Positions 1-8,017 of a stretch of 44,505 nucleotides of DNA are shown here, in pieces. This DNA comes from Streptomyces carpinensis. GTDB lineage: Bacteria; Actinomycetota; Actinomycetes; Streptomycetales; Streptomycetaceae. The position numbers and the translations under genes were made by a program. The stretch is taken from contig NZ_MUBM01000008.1 of the NCBI RefSeq assembly GCF_002154505.1, positions 1-44,505 of the forward strand. The letters are read 5' to 3'. The notes beneath the pieces are model-generated. The model ran no database searches and was not told the origin of the DNA. It saw only the letters and a program-made list of their open reading frames with translations. The stretch's first letter is position 1. Each line of letters begins with the position of its first letter.

Positions 1-72
1 ACGGATGGCGTAGGCCCCCGGTGCCTCCTGCTCGTCGAGGGCCAGCAACTGCCGGGGGCCTACGCCATCCGT
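1..72. repeat. Perfect 21-bp inverted repeat at the window edge
   Basis: Bases 1-21 are the exact reverse complement of bases 52-72, separated by 30 bases. Both arms lie in the open frame of the helicase gene. The right arm fits the conserved protein reading into the DUF3427 helicase; the left arm may be natural or a fold-back artefact at a contig end. Confidence 0.85.
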
Positions 73-2859
73 CCCCTCACCCCGCTGTCCGAGACATCGC
101 TACTGACGAACTCGCCCGAGGACTTGAGCCTCGGCGCCGAGCTGCGCGCCGAGCTCGCGACCGCGGACCGCATCGATCTGCTCTGCGCGTTCGTGAAGTG
201 GTACGGCATACGGGTCCTGGAGGACGCTCTCCGCGCCGCCAAGGAACGGGGCGTACCCATCCGGGTCATCACGACCACGTACATGGGCGCAACCGACCGC
301 GACGCCCTGGACCGCCTGGTCCGCGACTTCGGCGCGACCGTCAAGGTCAACTACGAGATCCGCTCGACCCGCCTGCACGCCAAGGCCTGGCTGTTCCGGC
401 GCAGGACGGGCTTCGACACCGCCTACGTCGGCAGCTCGAACCTGTCCAGGGCCGCACTGCTCGACGGCGTGGAGTGGAACGTGCGCCTGTCGTCCATCGC
501 CACGCCCGCGGTGCTGGACAAGTTCGAGGCGACCTTCGACGCCTACTGGAACGACACGGCCTTCGAGACGTACGACCCCGACCTGCACCGTGAGCGTCTG
601 GACGGGGCGCTCGCCCAGGCGGGCGGCAGCACCCGGTCAACCGACCTGAAGATCAACCTCTCCGGGCTCGAGGTACGTCCCTTCCCACACCAGCGGGACA
701 TGCTCGAGCGGCTCAGGGTCGAGCGGGAGATCCGCGGGCGGCATCAGAACCTGCTGGTGGCCGCCACCGGTACGGGGAAGACGGTGATGGCCGCCCTCGA
801 CTACCGCAACCTGTGCGGGGAGTCGGCCACCGGGCGGCCGAGATTGCTGTTCGTGGCCCACCGCAAGGAGATCCTCAACCAGTCCCTGCGCACGTACCGG
901 GAAGTGCTGGACGACGCCTCGTTCGGGGAGTTGCTGCACGCGGGAGAGGACCCACGCGACTGGAACCACGTCTTCGCCAGCGTCCAGTCACTCAACGTCC
1001 GACGGCTGGAGCAACTGGCCCCCGATCACTTCGACATCATCGTCATCGACGAGTTCCACCACGCCACGGCCACCACATACCGCCGGGTGATAGAGCACTT
1101 CGCGCCCAAGGAGTTGCTGGGCCTGACCGCGACTCCCGAGCGCATGGACGGGCTCAACGTCCAAGACGAGTTCTTCGAGGGGCGTATCGCGGCCGAGATG
1201 CGGCTGTGGGAGGCACTGGAGAACGACCTGCTCTGCCCCTTCCACTACTTCGGCATCCCTGACGGCACGGATCTGACGAACCTGGGCTGGCAGAGGGGCG
1301 CATACGCCGATCAGGACCTCGACAACCTCTACACGGGCAACGACGCCCGTGCCCGGATCGTGGTGAAGCAGATCAGGGACAAGGTCTCCAGCCCCGGGGG
1401 GATGCGGGCCTTGGGTTTTTGCGTGAGCAAGGCGCATGCCCGTTTCATGGCGGACTTCTTCCGCAGGGCCGGCTTCAAGGCCGTGGCACTCGACAGCGAC
1501 TCAGCCCCCGACGTCCGTGTCCAAGCCCTGCGCGACCTGCGAGACCGCAGGCTCCAGGTGATCTTCTCCGTCGACCTGTTCAACGAGGGGCTCGACATTC
1601 CCGACGTCGACACCCTGCTCCTTCTCCGCCCCACCAGCAGTGCCACGATCTTCCTCCAGCAGCTCGGCCGAGGGCTGCGGCGCACCGAGACCAAGCCGGT
1701 GCTCACCGTGCTGGACTTCATCGGGCAGCACCGGGCGGAGTTCCGCTTCGAAGAGCAGTTCCGAGCTCTGACCAATCTGTCGCGGAACCGGCTGGTCGAC
1801 CACATCGAGCGTGACTTCCCGCAACTGCCGTCCGGCTGCCAGATCCTCCTGGAGGGCAAGTCCAAGGAACTGGTCCTCGACAACATTCGCGCCCAACTGG
1901 GCGCCACGGTGAAGACGTTGGTGAACGAGGTCAGGGCGTACGGCACGCCGCGCCTCGCCGACTACCTCAGGGAGAGCCGCCGGGAGATCAAGGAGCTGTA
2001 CAAGAGCGACAACTCCTGGACGACCGTCCTGCGCCGAGCCGGCCTCATCGAGGAGGCCGCGCCCTCGGGCGAGGCCTCACTGCTCAAGCGTGTCCACGCT
2101 TTCCTCCACGTGGACGATCCGGAGCGCGCCCAGGCGTACCTGCGCCTCCTCGGCGACGACGCACCGCCGTACGAGGCGCTGGACCCCGCCGACCAGGCCT
2201 ACGCCCGCATGCTGTTCTTCAACCTGTGGGACAACGCCGGCGGATTCACGAGTTTCCAGCAGGGCCTCGCCTCACTGCGCTCACAGCGGGCGGTACGGGA
2301 CGAATTGCGGCAGGTCCTGTCGTACGTCATCGAGCAGGCCGACCACTTCCCGATCCCTCTGTCCGGCAGCCTCAGCCACGTACCGCTGAAGATCCACAGC
2401 GCCTACAACCGTTCCGAGATCCTGGCCGCTCTCGGCGTCGCACGCTTCGGCGGCCAGATGCCCCGGTCCTTCGCGCAGGGCGTGCAGTGGGTCGAGGAAC
2501 TCCGCACGGACGCCCTGCTCATCACGCTGGAGAAGAACGAGAAGGACTTCTCGCCCACCGTCCGGTACAAGGACTACGCGCTCAGCCCGACGCTCTTCCA
2601 CTGGGAGTCCCAGAACTCGACAGCCGAGAACTCCCGCACGGGACTGCGCTACCAGCAGCACCGACGGCGCGGCAGCCACGTCGTGCTGTTCATGCGGCGC
2701 TACACGAACACCGACACAGGCAAGTCCCAGCCCTGGGTCCTCCTCGGCCCGGCAACCTACGAGACCCACACCGGCAGCAAGCCCATGGCCATCACCTGGC
2801 GCCTGGAACACCAGCTTCCGGCCGATGTGTGGACGTACTCGGCCATCACAGCGAGCTGA
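1..2859 (+). CDS. PLD-nuclease / superfamily 2 helicase / DUF3427 protein (5' partial)
   Basis: The reading frame is open from base 1 and there is no ATG or GTG in frame before the internal TTG at 124, so the gene starts upstream of the window; 952 codons are present. In order: a PLD-like (HKD) domain at about codons 35-180, with HxK at H126-A-K128 and SSNLS near codon 145; an SF2 helicase core with Walker A ATGTGKT (codons 255-261), DEFHH motif II (about 350), GLTATPE (about 374) and motif VI QLGRGLRR (about 554); and a C-terminal region resembling DUF3427 (about 600-952). Family members are usually somewhat over 1,000 residues, so roughly the first 80-100 are missing. The combination of HKD nuclease and DNA helicase suggests nucleic-acid processing, and such proteins are often accessory or defence-linked; that role is inference. 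A 21-bp inverted repeat sits in its first 72 bases. Confidence 0.88.
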   Translation, partial: TDGVGPRCLLLVEGQQLPGAYAIRPLTPLSETSLLTNSPEDLSLGAELRAELATADRIDLLCAFVKWYGIRVLEDALRAAKERGVPIRVITTTYMGATDRDALDRLVRDFGATVKVNYEIRSTRLHAKAWLFRRRTGFDTAYVGSSNLSRAALLDGVEWNVRLSSIATPAVLDKFEATFDAYWNDTAFETYDPDLHRERLDGALAQAGGSTRSTDLKINLSGLEVRPFPHQRDMLERLRVEREIRGRHQNLLVAATGTGKTVMAALDYRNLCGESATGRPRLLFVAHRKEILNQSLRTYREVLDDASFGELLHAGEDPRDWNHVFASVQSLNVRRLEQLAPDHFDIIVIDEFHHATATTYRRVIEHFAPKELLGLTATPERMDGLNVQDEFFEGRIAAEMRLWEALENDLLCPFHYFGIPDGTDLTNLGWQRGAYADQDLDNLYTGNDARARIVVKQIRDKVSSPGGMRALGFCVSKAHARFMADFFRRAGFKAVALDSDSAPDVRVQALRDLRDRRLQVIFSVDLFNEGLDIPDVDTLLLLRPTSSATIFLQQLGRGLRRTETKPVLTVLDFIGQHRAEFRFEEQFRALTNLSRNRLVDHIERDFPQLPSGCQILLEGKSKELVLDNIRAQLGATVKTLVNEVRAYGTPRLADYLRESRREIKELYKSDNSWTTVLRRAGLIEEAAPSGEASLLKRVHAFLHVDDPERAQAYLRLLGDDAPPYEALDPADQAYARMLFFNLWDNAGGFTSFQQGLASLRSQRAVRDELRQVLSYVIEQADHFPIPLSGSLSHVPLKIHSAYNRSEILAALGVARFGGQMPRSFAQGVQWVEELRTDALLITLEKNEKDFSPTVRYKDYALSPTLFHWESQNSTAENSRTGLRYQQHRRRGSHVVLFMRRYTNTDTGKSQPWVLLGPATYETHTGSKPMAITWRLEHQLPADVWTYSAITAS

Positions 2860-2884
2860 CCGCCGACACCCCTCCAGCTACCGA

Positions 2885-3013
2885 CTAAGGCGTGAGCCGG
2901 TTCGGGCCGCGGAAGAGGAAGGTGGCCTCGCGGATCGAGTCCAGGCCGAGCATCACCATCAGCACGCGTCCGAGGCCCTGCCAGCCGGCGGGGCATCGGA
3001 AAACGCCCTGCGG
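2885..3013 (-). pseudogene. Possible 3' remnant of an unidentified gene
   Basis: Between the helicase stop and the hydrolase stop, the minus strand reads an uninterrupted frame ending in TAG at 2885-2887. Its last part is protein-like (GWQGLGRVLMVML, then DSIREATFLFRG, ending in NRLTP). No credible start with a ribosome site is seen, and upstream the frame becomes arginine- and glutamine-rich. It looks like the carboxyl end of a truncated gene; I do not recognise the family. The rest of 2860-3104 shows nothing else I can name. Confidence 0.3.
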
Positions 3014-3104
3014 CAATTGGCGGATTTGAGCCAGGGCAGGCCGTCGTGACCAGGCACTCTGCGGCTGCCGCGTGGCGTCGGATCGGCCACTCGCACCTTG
3101 CCCT

Positions 3105-3959
3105 TCAGGGGACCGAAGGGCTCGGGGTGGCGCCCAAAAAGGCCTGCACCGCCTCGTACAGGCGCGTCGGCTGGTCCAAGTGGACGTCGTGCCCCGCGTC
3201 AGGGACGGTCACCAGGCGTGTCGTCCCGGGGCGGCGGGAGTGCATCTCGGTGAATTCCTCCTTCCGCATCGTGCCGTTCTCGCCGCGGACCACCAGGGTG
3301 GGACAGGTGAGTTCGGCCCACTCGGGCCAGTAGTCCCTCTTCGTCAGCTCCCGTATCGACGCGACCATGACGTCCTTGTCCACCCTTGGCCACCAGCCGT
3401 CCTCCCTCTCCTCCAGACCGCTCGCCCAGGCCTCGTGGCTGAGGAAGTCGGTGGCCGCCTCGAACGACGGGAACGGGGTCGGCCAGGAGTCCAGCCAGTT
3501 CTCGATGTCCTTGGGCACGTTCGGGGGTACGACGGCCGGGCCTGCCTCGATGAGGATCAGGGACTTCACGAGGTCGGGGTGGGCGGCGGCCAGGAGGAGG
3601 GCGGTGTGGCCGCCCATGGACTGGCCGATCACGGTGGCGGGGGCGAGGGAGAGGTCGTTGATGAGCGCTGCGGCGTCCGCCACGTGGGCCTCACGGGTCA
3701 CGTCCCGGGGGCGGCGGGTGCTCTCGCCGTGGCCTCGGGCGTCGTAGGTCACCGCTCGGTGGCCGGCCGTCCGCAGTCGGGCGGCCAGGTCGTCCCATTC
3801 CCCCCTGTGGCCTGCCAGGCCGTGGAGGAGGAGAACGGGGCCGGGCGGGCCGGGCGGTGACGTAAGGCGTGGCGTGTGGTCCTCGTAGGCGAGGCTGGTG
3901 CCGTCCGCGCGGGTCACCCGGGTGGCGCCGCTGAGGGGTGCGGGGCGCCTTGTCGTCAC
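3105..3959 (-). CDS. Alpha/beta-hydrolase family protein
   Basis: 284 residues from a GTG start. It has the layout of a cytoplasmic alpha/beta hydrolase: oxyanion strand-turn LLLHGLAGH near residue 44, nucleophile elbow GQSMGG with Ser near residue 114, a lid-like helical insert, the acid-loop region LVVRGEN near 225, and a late His in DAGHDVHLDQP near 257. There is no signal peptide. The substrate cannot be read from sequence; the closest general type is the epoxide-hydrolase/haloperoxidase-like group of carboxylic ester hydrolases. It is a single gene with its own intergenic space on both sides (3960-4099 shows no other feature). Confidence 0.85.
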   Translation of the reverse strand: MTTRRPAPLSGATRVTRADGTSLAYEDHTPRLTSPPGPPGPVLLLHGLAGHRGEWDDLAARLRTAGHRAVTYDARGHGESTRRPRDVTREAHVADAAALINDLSLAPATVIGQSMGGHTALLLAAAHPDLVKSLILIEAGPAVVPPNVPKDIENWLDSWPTPFPSFEAATDFLSHEAWASGLEEREDGWWPRVDKDVMVASIRELTKRDYWPEWAELTCPTLVVRGENGTMRKEEFTEMHSRRPGTTRLVTVPDAGHDVHLDQPTRLYEAVQAFLGATPSPSVP

Positions 3960-4099
3960 GTTTCGCTCCGGTTGTCCTGGGGCCGGCCGCGGGCCCGGTC
4001 TGCTGCAGCCAGGATCTCGGATGGGCGCGGGTCACCGCCAGGGAGTTTCGGCTTCCTGACGGTGACCGGTGGCCGTTCGCCGGTGGCTCGTCCGGGCCG

Positions 4100-4576
4100 T
4101 CAGCTGACCGGGGACAGTTCCGCCCTGCCGAACAGCAGCGCGTAGCCCGGGGGGAGTTGGGCCAGGATGCGGTTCAGCAGGTCCGCGTCCAGCATGTCGG
4201 CCAGGACGCTCAGGACCGAGCTCACGTCCCAGCGGGCCGTGGCCGGCGTGGAGCCCTCGATGCGGGCTGCCGCCGCTTCGACGAACTCCGGTGCGGTGAG
4301 GGAGCGGGTGACCGGGATCTGGGAGGCGATCACCCGTGCCGCTTCCCTGGGGAGGGTTCGGGCCAGGTCCACTCGTTCCTCGCCGGTCACGTGGCCGCCC
4401 AGGGCCGAGAGGACGATGCGGGTGACTCGTTCGGCCTCCGATCTCGTCGCGTACTGGCCGGCTTCCCTCACCTTCCCGGTCAGTTCCTCCCAGCGCCGTC
4501 GTTCCGCCGCGTCGTCGCCGCGCGCGGCGCTCGCGACGCGCCTCGTCGTCTCGGCCGGTGCCGTCGTCGTGATCAT
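4100..4576 (-). CDS. DUF2267 domain protein
   Basis: 158 residues from ATG at 4574-4576, which is preceded by a GGAGGAGA ribosome site; a longer frame reaches 4618 but has no such site. Most of the protein is one DUF2267 domain: a helical region with alternating polar patterns, including a TRIVLSAL helix, a VDLARTLP segment and the ARIEGS segment, ending in a LLNRILAQLPPGY region. DUF2267 proteins are small soluble proteins of unknown biochemical role, sometimes found near stress genes, as here beside Hsp20. No membrane segment or signal is seen. It is separated from the Hsp20 gene by a strong hairpin, so it is probably transcribed alone. Confidence 0.8.
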   Translation of the reverse strand: MITTTAPAETTRRVASAARGDDAAERRRWEELTGKVREAGQYATRSEAERVTRIVLSALGGHVTGEERVDLARTLPREAARVIASQIPVTRSLTAPEFVEAAAARIEGSTPATARWDVSSVLSVLADMLDADLLNRILAQLPPGYALLFGRAELSPVS

Positions 4577-4624
4577 TCTGCTGGTCTCCTCCGCGTGGGT
4601 CCGTCCGGACAGGGACACGTGGCT

Positions 4625-4658
4625 GCGTCCCGCGGGGAGTACCGAGCCCGCGGGACGC
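4625..4658 (-). terminator. Terminator of the Hsp20 gene
   Basis: Perfect 12-bp stem (4625-4636 with 4647-4658) and a 10-base loop, about 40 bases after the Hsp20 stop on the minus strand. No U tract follows, as is common in Streptomyces. Confidence 0.7.
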
Positions 4659-4699
4659 CTCTCGTGAGCCGCTTTCGCCGCGGCTGCCGGTTCAGGCGC

Positions 4700-5122
4700 T
4701 CAGCCGGTCAGCTGCCTGCGCCCGTTGCCGCCGCTGATCTGGATCTTGCGCGGCTTGGCCTGTTCGGCCACCGGGATGCGCAGTGTGAGGACGCCGGCCT
4801 CGTACGACGCGTCGATGCGTTCGGTGTCGAGGGTTTCGCCGAGGAACAACTGACGGGTGAAAGCGCCAGTGGGGCGTTCGGCGACGATCAGTTCGGCGCC
4901 CTCGGGGGCGGGTGACTTCCGCTCGGCACGGATGTTGAGCACGTTGCGTTCGACGTCGAGGTCGATGGTCTCGGGGTCGACCCCTGGGAGGTCGAAGTGG
5001 ACGACGAAGTCGTCTCCGGAGCGGTACGCGTCCATGGCCATCGCGCCGGGTCGGGTGGGGCCGAAGACCTGCTGCGCGAGGCGGTCGAACTCGCGGAAGG
5101 GATCGGAGCGCATGAGCATCAC
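4700..5122 (-). CDS. Small heat-shock protein (Hsp20 / alpha-crystallin family)
   Basis: 140 residues from GTG at 5120-5122, directly followed by ATG; an AGGAG site precedes both. After a short N-terminal arm ([14 protein letters not shown]) comes the alpha-crystallin domain, about residues 30-130, with the family pattern F-x-V-x-[15 protein letters not shown] and the beta-strand signature [12 protein letters not shown], and a C-terminal IQI segment that in this family docks on neighbouring subunits. It acts as an ATP-independent holdase in the cytoplasm. It has its own promoter and terminator. Streptomyces hsp18 is the best known relative and is controlled by a repressor in S. albus; the known operator sequence of that repressor is not present here. 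Confidence 0.93.
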   Translation of the reverse strand: MMLMRSDPFREFDRLAQQVFGPTRPGAMAMDAYRSGDDFVVHFDLPGVDPETIDLDVERNVLNIRAERKSPAPEGAELIVAERPTGAFTRQLFLGETLDTERIDASYEAGVLTLRIPVAEQAKPRKIQISGGNGRRQLTG

Positions 5123-5170
5123 AGGTCACTCCTCTCGTGCGGCACTGCTGTGCGATGCCCTACGACTCCT

Positions 5171-5199
5171 TATATAACTCGAGGACGAAAACTTGACAA
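5171..5199 (-). promoter_or_regulatory. Sigma-70-like promoter of the Hsp20 gene
   Basis: On the minus strand TTGTCA (5194-5199) and TATATA (5171-5176) are separated by exactly 17 bases. This is unusually close to the housekeeping consensus for such a GC-rich genome. It lies about 50 bases upstream of the GTG start. Confidence 0.75.
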
Positions 5200-5215
5200 G
5201 CCCAGGCTCATGTCA
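5194..5215. promoter_or_regulatory. Inverted repeat overlapping the Hsp20 promoter -35 box
   Basis: TGACA (5194-5198) and TGTCA (5211-5215) are separated by 12 bases and overlap the -35 hexamer. A candidate repressor site for the heat-shock gene. It does not match the HspR HAIR consensus. Confidence 0.35.
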
Positions 5216-5298
5216 GAGCCGGCCTGAGCCGGAACCCGAACTCAGGCGCCAGGACCCGGTTGCCCCGGCCCCGGCTCCCCCTCCGTCCGGGCTCCGGT

Positions 5299-5772
5299 TC
5301 AGCCGAACATGCCCGGCTCGTAGTCGCCCGCCGGCTGCTGGACGATGACGTTCAGGCGGTTGTAGGCGTTGATGAGGGCGATCAGGGAGACCAGGGCCGC
5401 CAACTGGTCCTCGTCGTAGTGCTTGGCGGCGTTCTCCCAGGCCTCGTCGCTGACCCCGCCGGCCGCGTCCGCGATCCGGGTGCCCTGCTCGACCAGTTCC
5501 AGGGCCGCGCGCTCGGCCTCGGTGAAGACCTTGGCCTCCCTCCACGCGGCGATCAGGTTGAGACGCACCGACGTCTCACCGGCCGCCGTGGCGTCCTTGG
5601 TGTGCATGTCGGTGCAGAAACCGCAGCCGTTGATCTGGCTGGCGCGGATCTTCACCAGCTCCTGCGTCGCGGCCGGGAGGGTCGAGTCCGACAGGACCTT
5701 GCCCGCGGAGTTGATGTAGCGGAAGAACTTGTTCGCGACGGCGTTTCCGAAGAGGTTGATACGGGCTTCCAT
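5299..5772 (-). CDS. AhpD-like carboxymuconolactone decarboxylase-family protein
   Basis: 157 residues from ATG at 5770-5772, chosen because AAGGAG lies six bases upstream; longer in-frame starts at 5790 and 5859 are less likely. The active-site motif of AhpD-type alkylhydroperoxidases is visible: C50-G-F-C53 followed by H57, preceded by a helix beginning ELVKIR. These proteins reduce peroxides or act as thiol-disulfide partners in oxidative defence; the metabolic decarboxylase members lack the CxxC pair, so a redox role is the better call. No sigma factor gene of the SigJ type adjoins it, although that pairing is common in actinomycetes. A 29-residue upstream extension overlaps the promoter region. 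Confidence 0.85.
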   Translation of the reverse strand: MEARINLFGNAVANKFFRYINSAGKVLSDSTLPAATQELVKIRASQINGCGFCTDMHTKDATAAGETSVRLNLIAAWREAKVFTEAERAALELVEQGTRIADAAGGVSDEAWENAAKHYDEDQLAALVSLIALINAYNRLNVIVQQPAGDYEPGMFG

Positions 5773-6008
5773 CGTGGGCTCCTTGCTCATCGTTCGTTCG
5801 TCGTTCCGGGGTTGCACAGGTACGACGGGGACCTGCCGCGGTGTGTGACAGCTCCACACGACCAGGTTGCGTGACCTGCATCACACCCCATGCACGCCGG
5901 GCTTCGCGTGCCCGAGGGCGGCCGACGGGCGTCCCGATGGGCGGGTTAGCCTCGGTTTGTTCTACGTCAACGGGAGGCCGAACGGCCTCTGGAGGCCGGG
6001 AGGCAGTG

Positions 6009-6326
6009 ATGGCGAAGGTTGCGGCGAAGATCCCTACGGCAGTGGTAGCCGCCGGCGGGCTCGTCGGCGGGTACGGCGTGGCCCGGTGGACGAAGAAGCG
6101 GCAGCTGGGCGGAGCCGTGCTGGCCGTCGCCGGGGCGGCCGCCGCGCAGCAGTGGCGGCAGCGGGCGGGCGGGAAGGCGGCCGGGGCGCTCACCGCGGCC
6201 TACGTCGCCGCGTTCGCCGGGTCGCATCCGCTGGCCAAGAAGGTGGGCGCCTGGCCGTCCGTGTTCGGGGTCGCGGGCGCGGTCGCGCTCGCCTCCTGGG
6301 CCGTCGCCGACCGGCGCCACCCCTAG
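6009..6326 (+). CDS. Small alanine-rich membrane protein
   Basis: 105 residues from ATG 6009 (a GTG lies immediately before it), with a GGGAGG ribosome site. Three or four hydrophobic stretches rich in Ala, Gly and Val are seen: about residues 8-25, 33-47, 57-71 and 83-100, separated by basic turns such as RWTKKRQ and RQRAGGK. That pattern indicates a small inner-membrane protein with positive cytoplasmic loops. I do not recognise a family. It is a stand-alone gene, convergent with the GlxA-type regulator 19 bases downstream. Confidence 0.65.
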   Translation: MAKVAAKIPTAVVAAGGLVGGYGVARWTKKRQLGGAVLAVAGAAAAQQWRQRAGGKAAGALTAAYVAAFAGSHPLAKKVGAWPSVFGVAGAVALASWAVADRRHP

Positions 6327-6345
6327 GGCCTCCCCTTCGCGCGGC

Positions 6346-7335
6346 TCAGACCCGCGCCGCCTGGAACGCCTTCCGGTACGCCCTCGGGCTCGTGCCCACG
6401 ACGCGGCGGAAGCGTTCCCGGAAGGCGGTCGGGGAGCCGAAGCCCGCCTGCAGGGCGATGCGCTCCACGGGGTACGGCGTCGTCTCCAGCAGGTACTGGG
6501 CGCGCCGCACCCTCGCCCGGTGCAGCCACCGCAGCGGTGTCGTGCCGGTCTGCTCGCGGAAGCGGCGGTTGAGGGTCCGGGTGCTCATGCCCGCGTGGGC
6601 CGCGATCTCGTCCACGGTGAGGTCGCGGCCGCAGTTCGCCTCCAGCCACTGGAGGACCGGTTCCAGCGTGGCGCCGGCCGGTGCGGGGGGCAGGTCGTGC
6701 ACGATGAACTGGGCCTGGCCGCCCTCCCGTTCCAGCGGCATGACCGACATCCGGGCCGCGTGCGCGGCGACCGCCGAACCGTGGTCCCCGCGGATCATGT
6801 GCAGGCACATGTCCAGCGCCGCCGCCGCGCCCGCGGAGGTCAGGAACTGACCGTTGTCGACGTAGAGCACGTTCGGGTCGACGCTCACCCCGGGGTACCG
6901 CTCTGCCAGGTCCCGCGCCGCCCTCCAGTGGGTCGTCGCGCGCAGGCCGTCCAGCAGGCCCGTGGCCGCGAGGACGAAGGCGCCCACGCAGATCGAGGCG
7001 ATGCGGGTGCCGTTCGCCGCCGCCGCGCGCAGTGCCTCCGCGACGCCCGGCGGGAGAGGAGCCGTGGGATCGGCGACCCCGGGCACGATGATCGTGTCCG
7101 CCTCCGCCAGGGCCTTCAGCCCGTACGGCGCCCGGACCGTGAACGCGCCCGAGGCCGCTCGCACCTCCGGTGTCACCGCGCAGACCCGGACCTCGTACGC
7201 GTCCCGGCCGTCGAGGTGCGCGTCGGCGTACGCCGCCCCGCCCTCAGGCAGCTTCGCCCAGCCGAAGGTGTCGATGGGGGCGGAGAGGTCGAACGGAATC
7301 ACCTGGTCCAGTGCCAGAACGGCCACGATGTGCAT
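6346..7335 (-). CDS. GlxA-type transcriptional regulator (DJ-1/PfpI + AraC HTH)
   Basis: 329 residues. The N-terminal half (about 1-195) has a DJ-1/PfpI class I amidotransferase-like fold, with the nucleophile-elbow region SICVGAFVLA near residue 115; the Cys is present, but such regulators are generally regarded as ligand sensors. The C-terminal 100 residues are an AraC double helix-turn-helix: LTVDEIAAHAGMSTRTLNRRF and ERIALQAGFGSPTAFRERFRR, then a short tail. It is transcribed divergently from the small membrane-protein gene at 7520. The shared intergenic region carries two nearly identical 19-bp repeats, good candidates for its own operators. The ligand is unknown. Confidence 0.92.
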   Translation of the reverse strand: MHIVAVLALDQVIPFDLSAPIDTFGWAKLPEGGAAYADAHLDGRDAYEVRVCAVTPEVRAASGAFTVRAPYGLKALAEADTIIVPGVADPTAPLPPGVAEALRAAAANGTRIASICVGAFVLAATGLLDGLRATTHWRAARDLAERYPGVSVDPNVLYVDNGQFLTSAGAAAALDMCLHMIRGDHGSAVAAHAARMSVMPLEREGGQAQFIVHDLPPAPAGATLEPVLQWLEANCGRDLTVDEIAAHAGMSTRTLNRRFREQTGTTPLRWLHRARVRRAQYLLETTPYPVERIALQAGFGSPTAFRERFRRVVGTSPRAYRKAFQAARV

Positions 7336-7394
7336 GAAGCCGGAGCGTAGGCGCAGCCCCCGCGGGACGGCACTGGGGGTAGCCGCAGTCTTCG

Positions 7395-7466
7395 GCGGCG
7401 GGACTCCGTCAGTGCTCGTCGGCGTTCGCGGCAGCCATCGGTGCTCTGCGGCGGGAATCCGTCAGT
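7395..7466. repeat. Paired 19-bp direct repeats (putative operator)
   Basis: The 19-base elements at 7395-7413 and 7448-7466 differ at one position (C/A). Their starts are 53 bp apart, about five helical turns, between the divergent GlxA-type regulator and the DUF2269-like gene. Directly repeated half-sites are what AraC-family proteins usually bind. Confidence 0.6.
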
Positions 7467-7519
7467 ACCTGGCATTTTCGCCACTTCTTCGTGATCAGTG
7501 GTGCGCCTAGCGTCGCCGC

Positions 7520-8017
7520 GTGACCAAGTTCCTCCTCGCCGTGCACGTCCTGGCCGCGATCGTCGCGATCGGGCCCGTCACCGTCGCGGCCAGCATGTTC
7601 CCGCCCGCCGCCCGCCGCGCACTGGCCTCGCCGGACGATCCCGGGGCGGTGGAGACCGTGCGGCTGCTGCTGCGCATCTGCCGGGTGTACGCCGCCGTCG
7701 GCGTCGTCGTGCCCGTGTTCGGGTTCGCCACGGCGAGGAACATGGGGGTGCTCGGCGACACCTGGCTGATCGTGTCGATCGCGCTGACCGCGCTCGCCGC
7801 GCTCGTGCTCGTCGCCCTCGTGCTGCCACGGCAGGCCGCGATCGCGGAGGCGTTCGAGACCCGGGCAGCGCCGGAGGGCGGGAGCGGGGGCGTGACGGTC
7901 ACCGCCGCCGCCCGCGCCACCGTCCGGCTCGCCATGGTCACCGGCCTGTTCAATCTGCTGTGGGCCGCCGTGACCGTGCTGATGATCGTCAGGCCGGGTT
8001 CGACGACGGGGGCGTGA
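7520..8017 (+). CDS. Integral membrane protein, DUF2269-like
   Basis: 165 residues from GTG 7520. Four predicted membrane segments: about residues 4-25, 52-70, 80-102 and 136-157. The first contains the FLLAVHVLAAIVAIG pattern with a His that is typical of DUF2269-like small membrane proteins, a group sometimes proposed to bind haem; that is inference. It is divergent from the GlxA-type regulator, which may control it through the repeats in between. Its last 29 bases overlap the 3' end of the convergent MFS gene, so read-through antisense between the two is expected. Confidence 0.7.
   Translation: MTKFLLAVHVLAAIVAIGPVTVAASMFPPAARRALASPDDPGAVETVRLLLRICRVYAAVGVVVPVFGFATARNMGVLGDTWLIVSIALTALAALVLVALVLPRQAAIAEAFETRAAPEGGSGGVTVTAAARATVRLAMVTGLFNLLWAAVTVLMIVRPGSTTGA

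Noticed and set aside
5213..5545. Arginine- and glycine-rich frame at the 3' end of the AhpD gene
   Set aside because: It is the shadow of the true gene in another frame.
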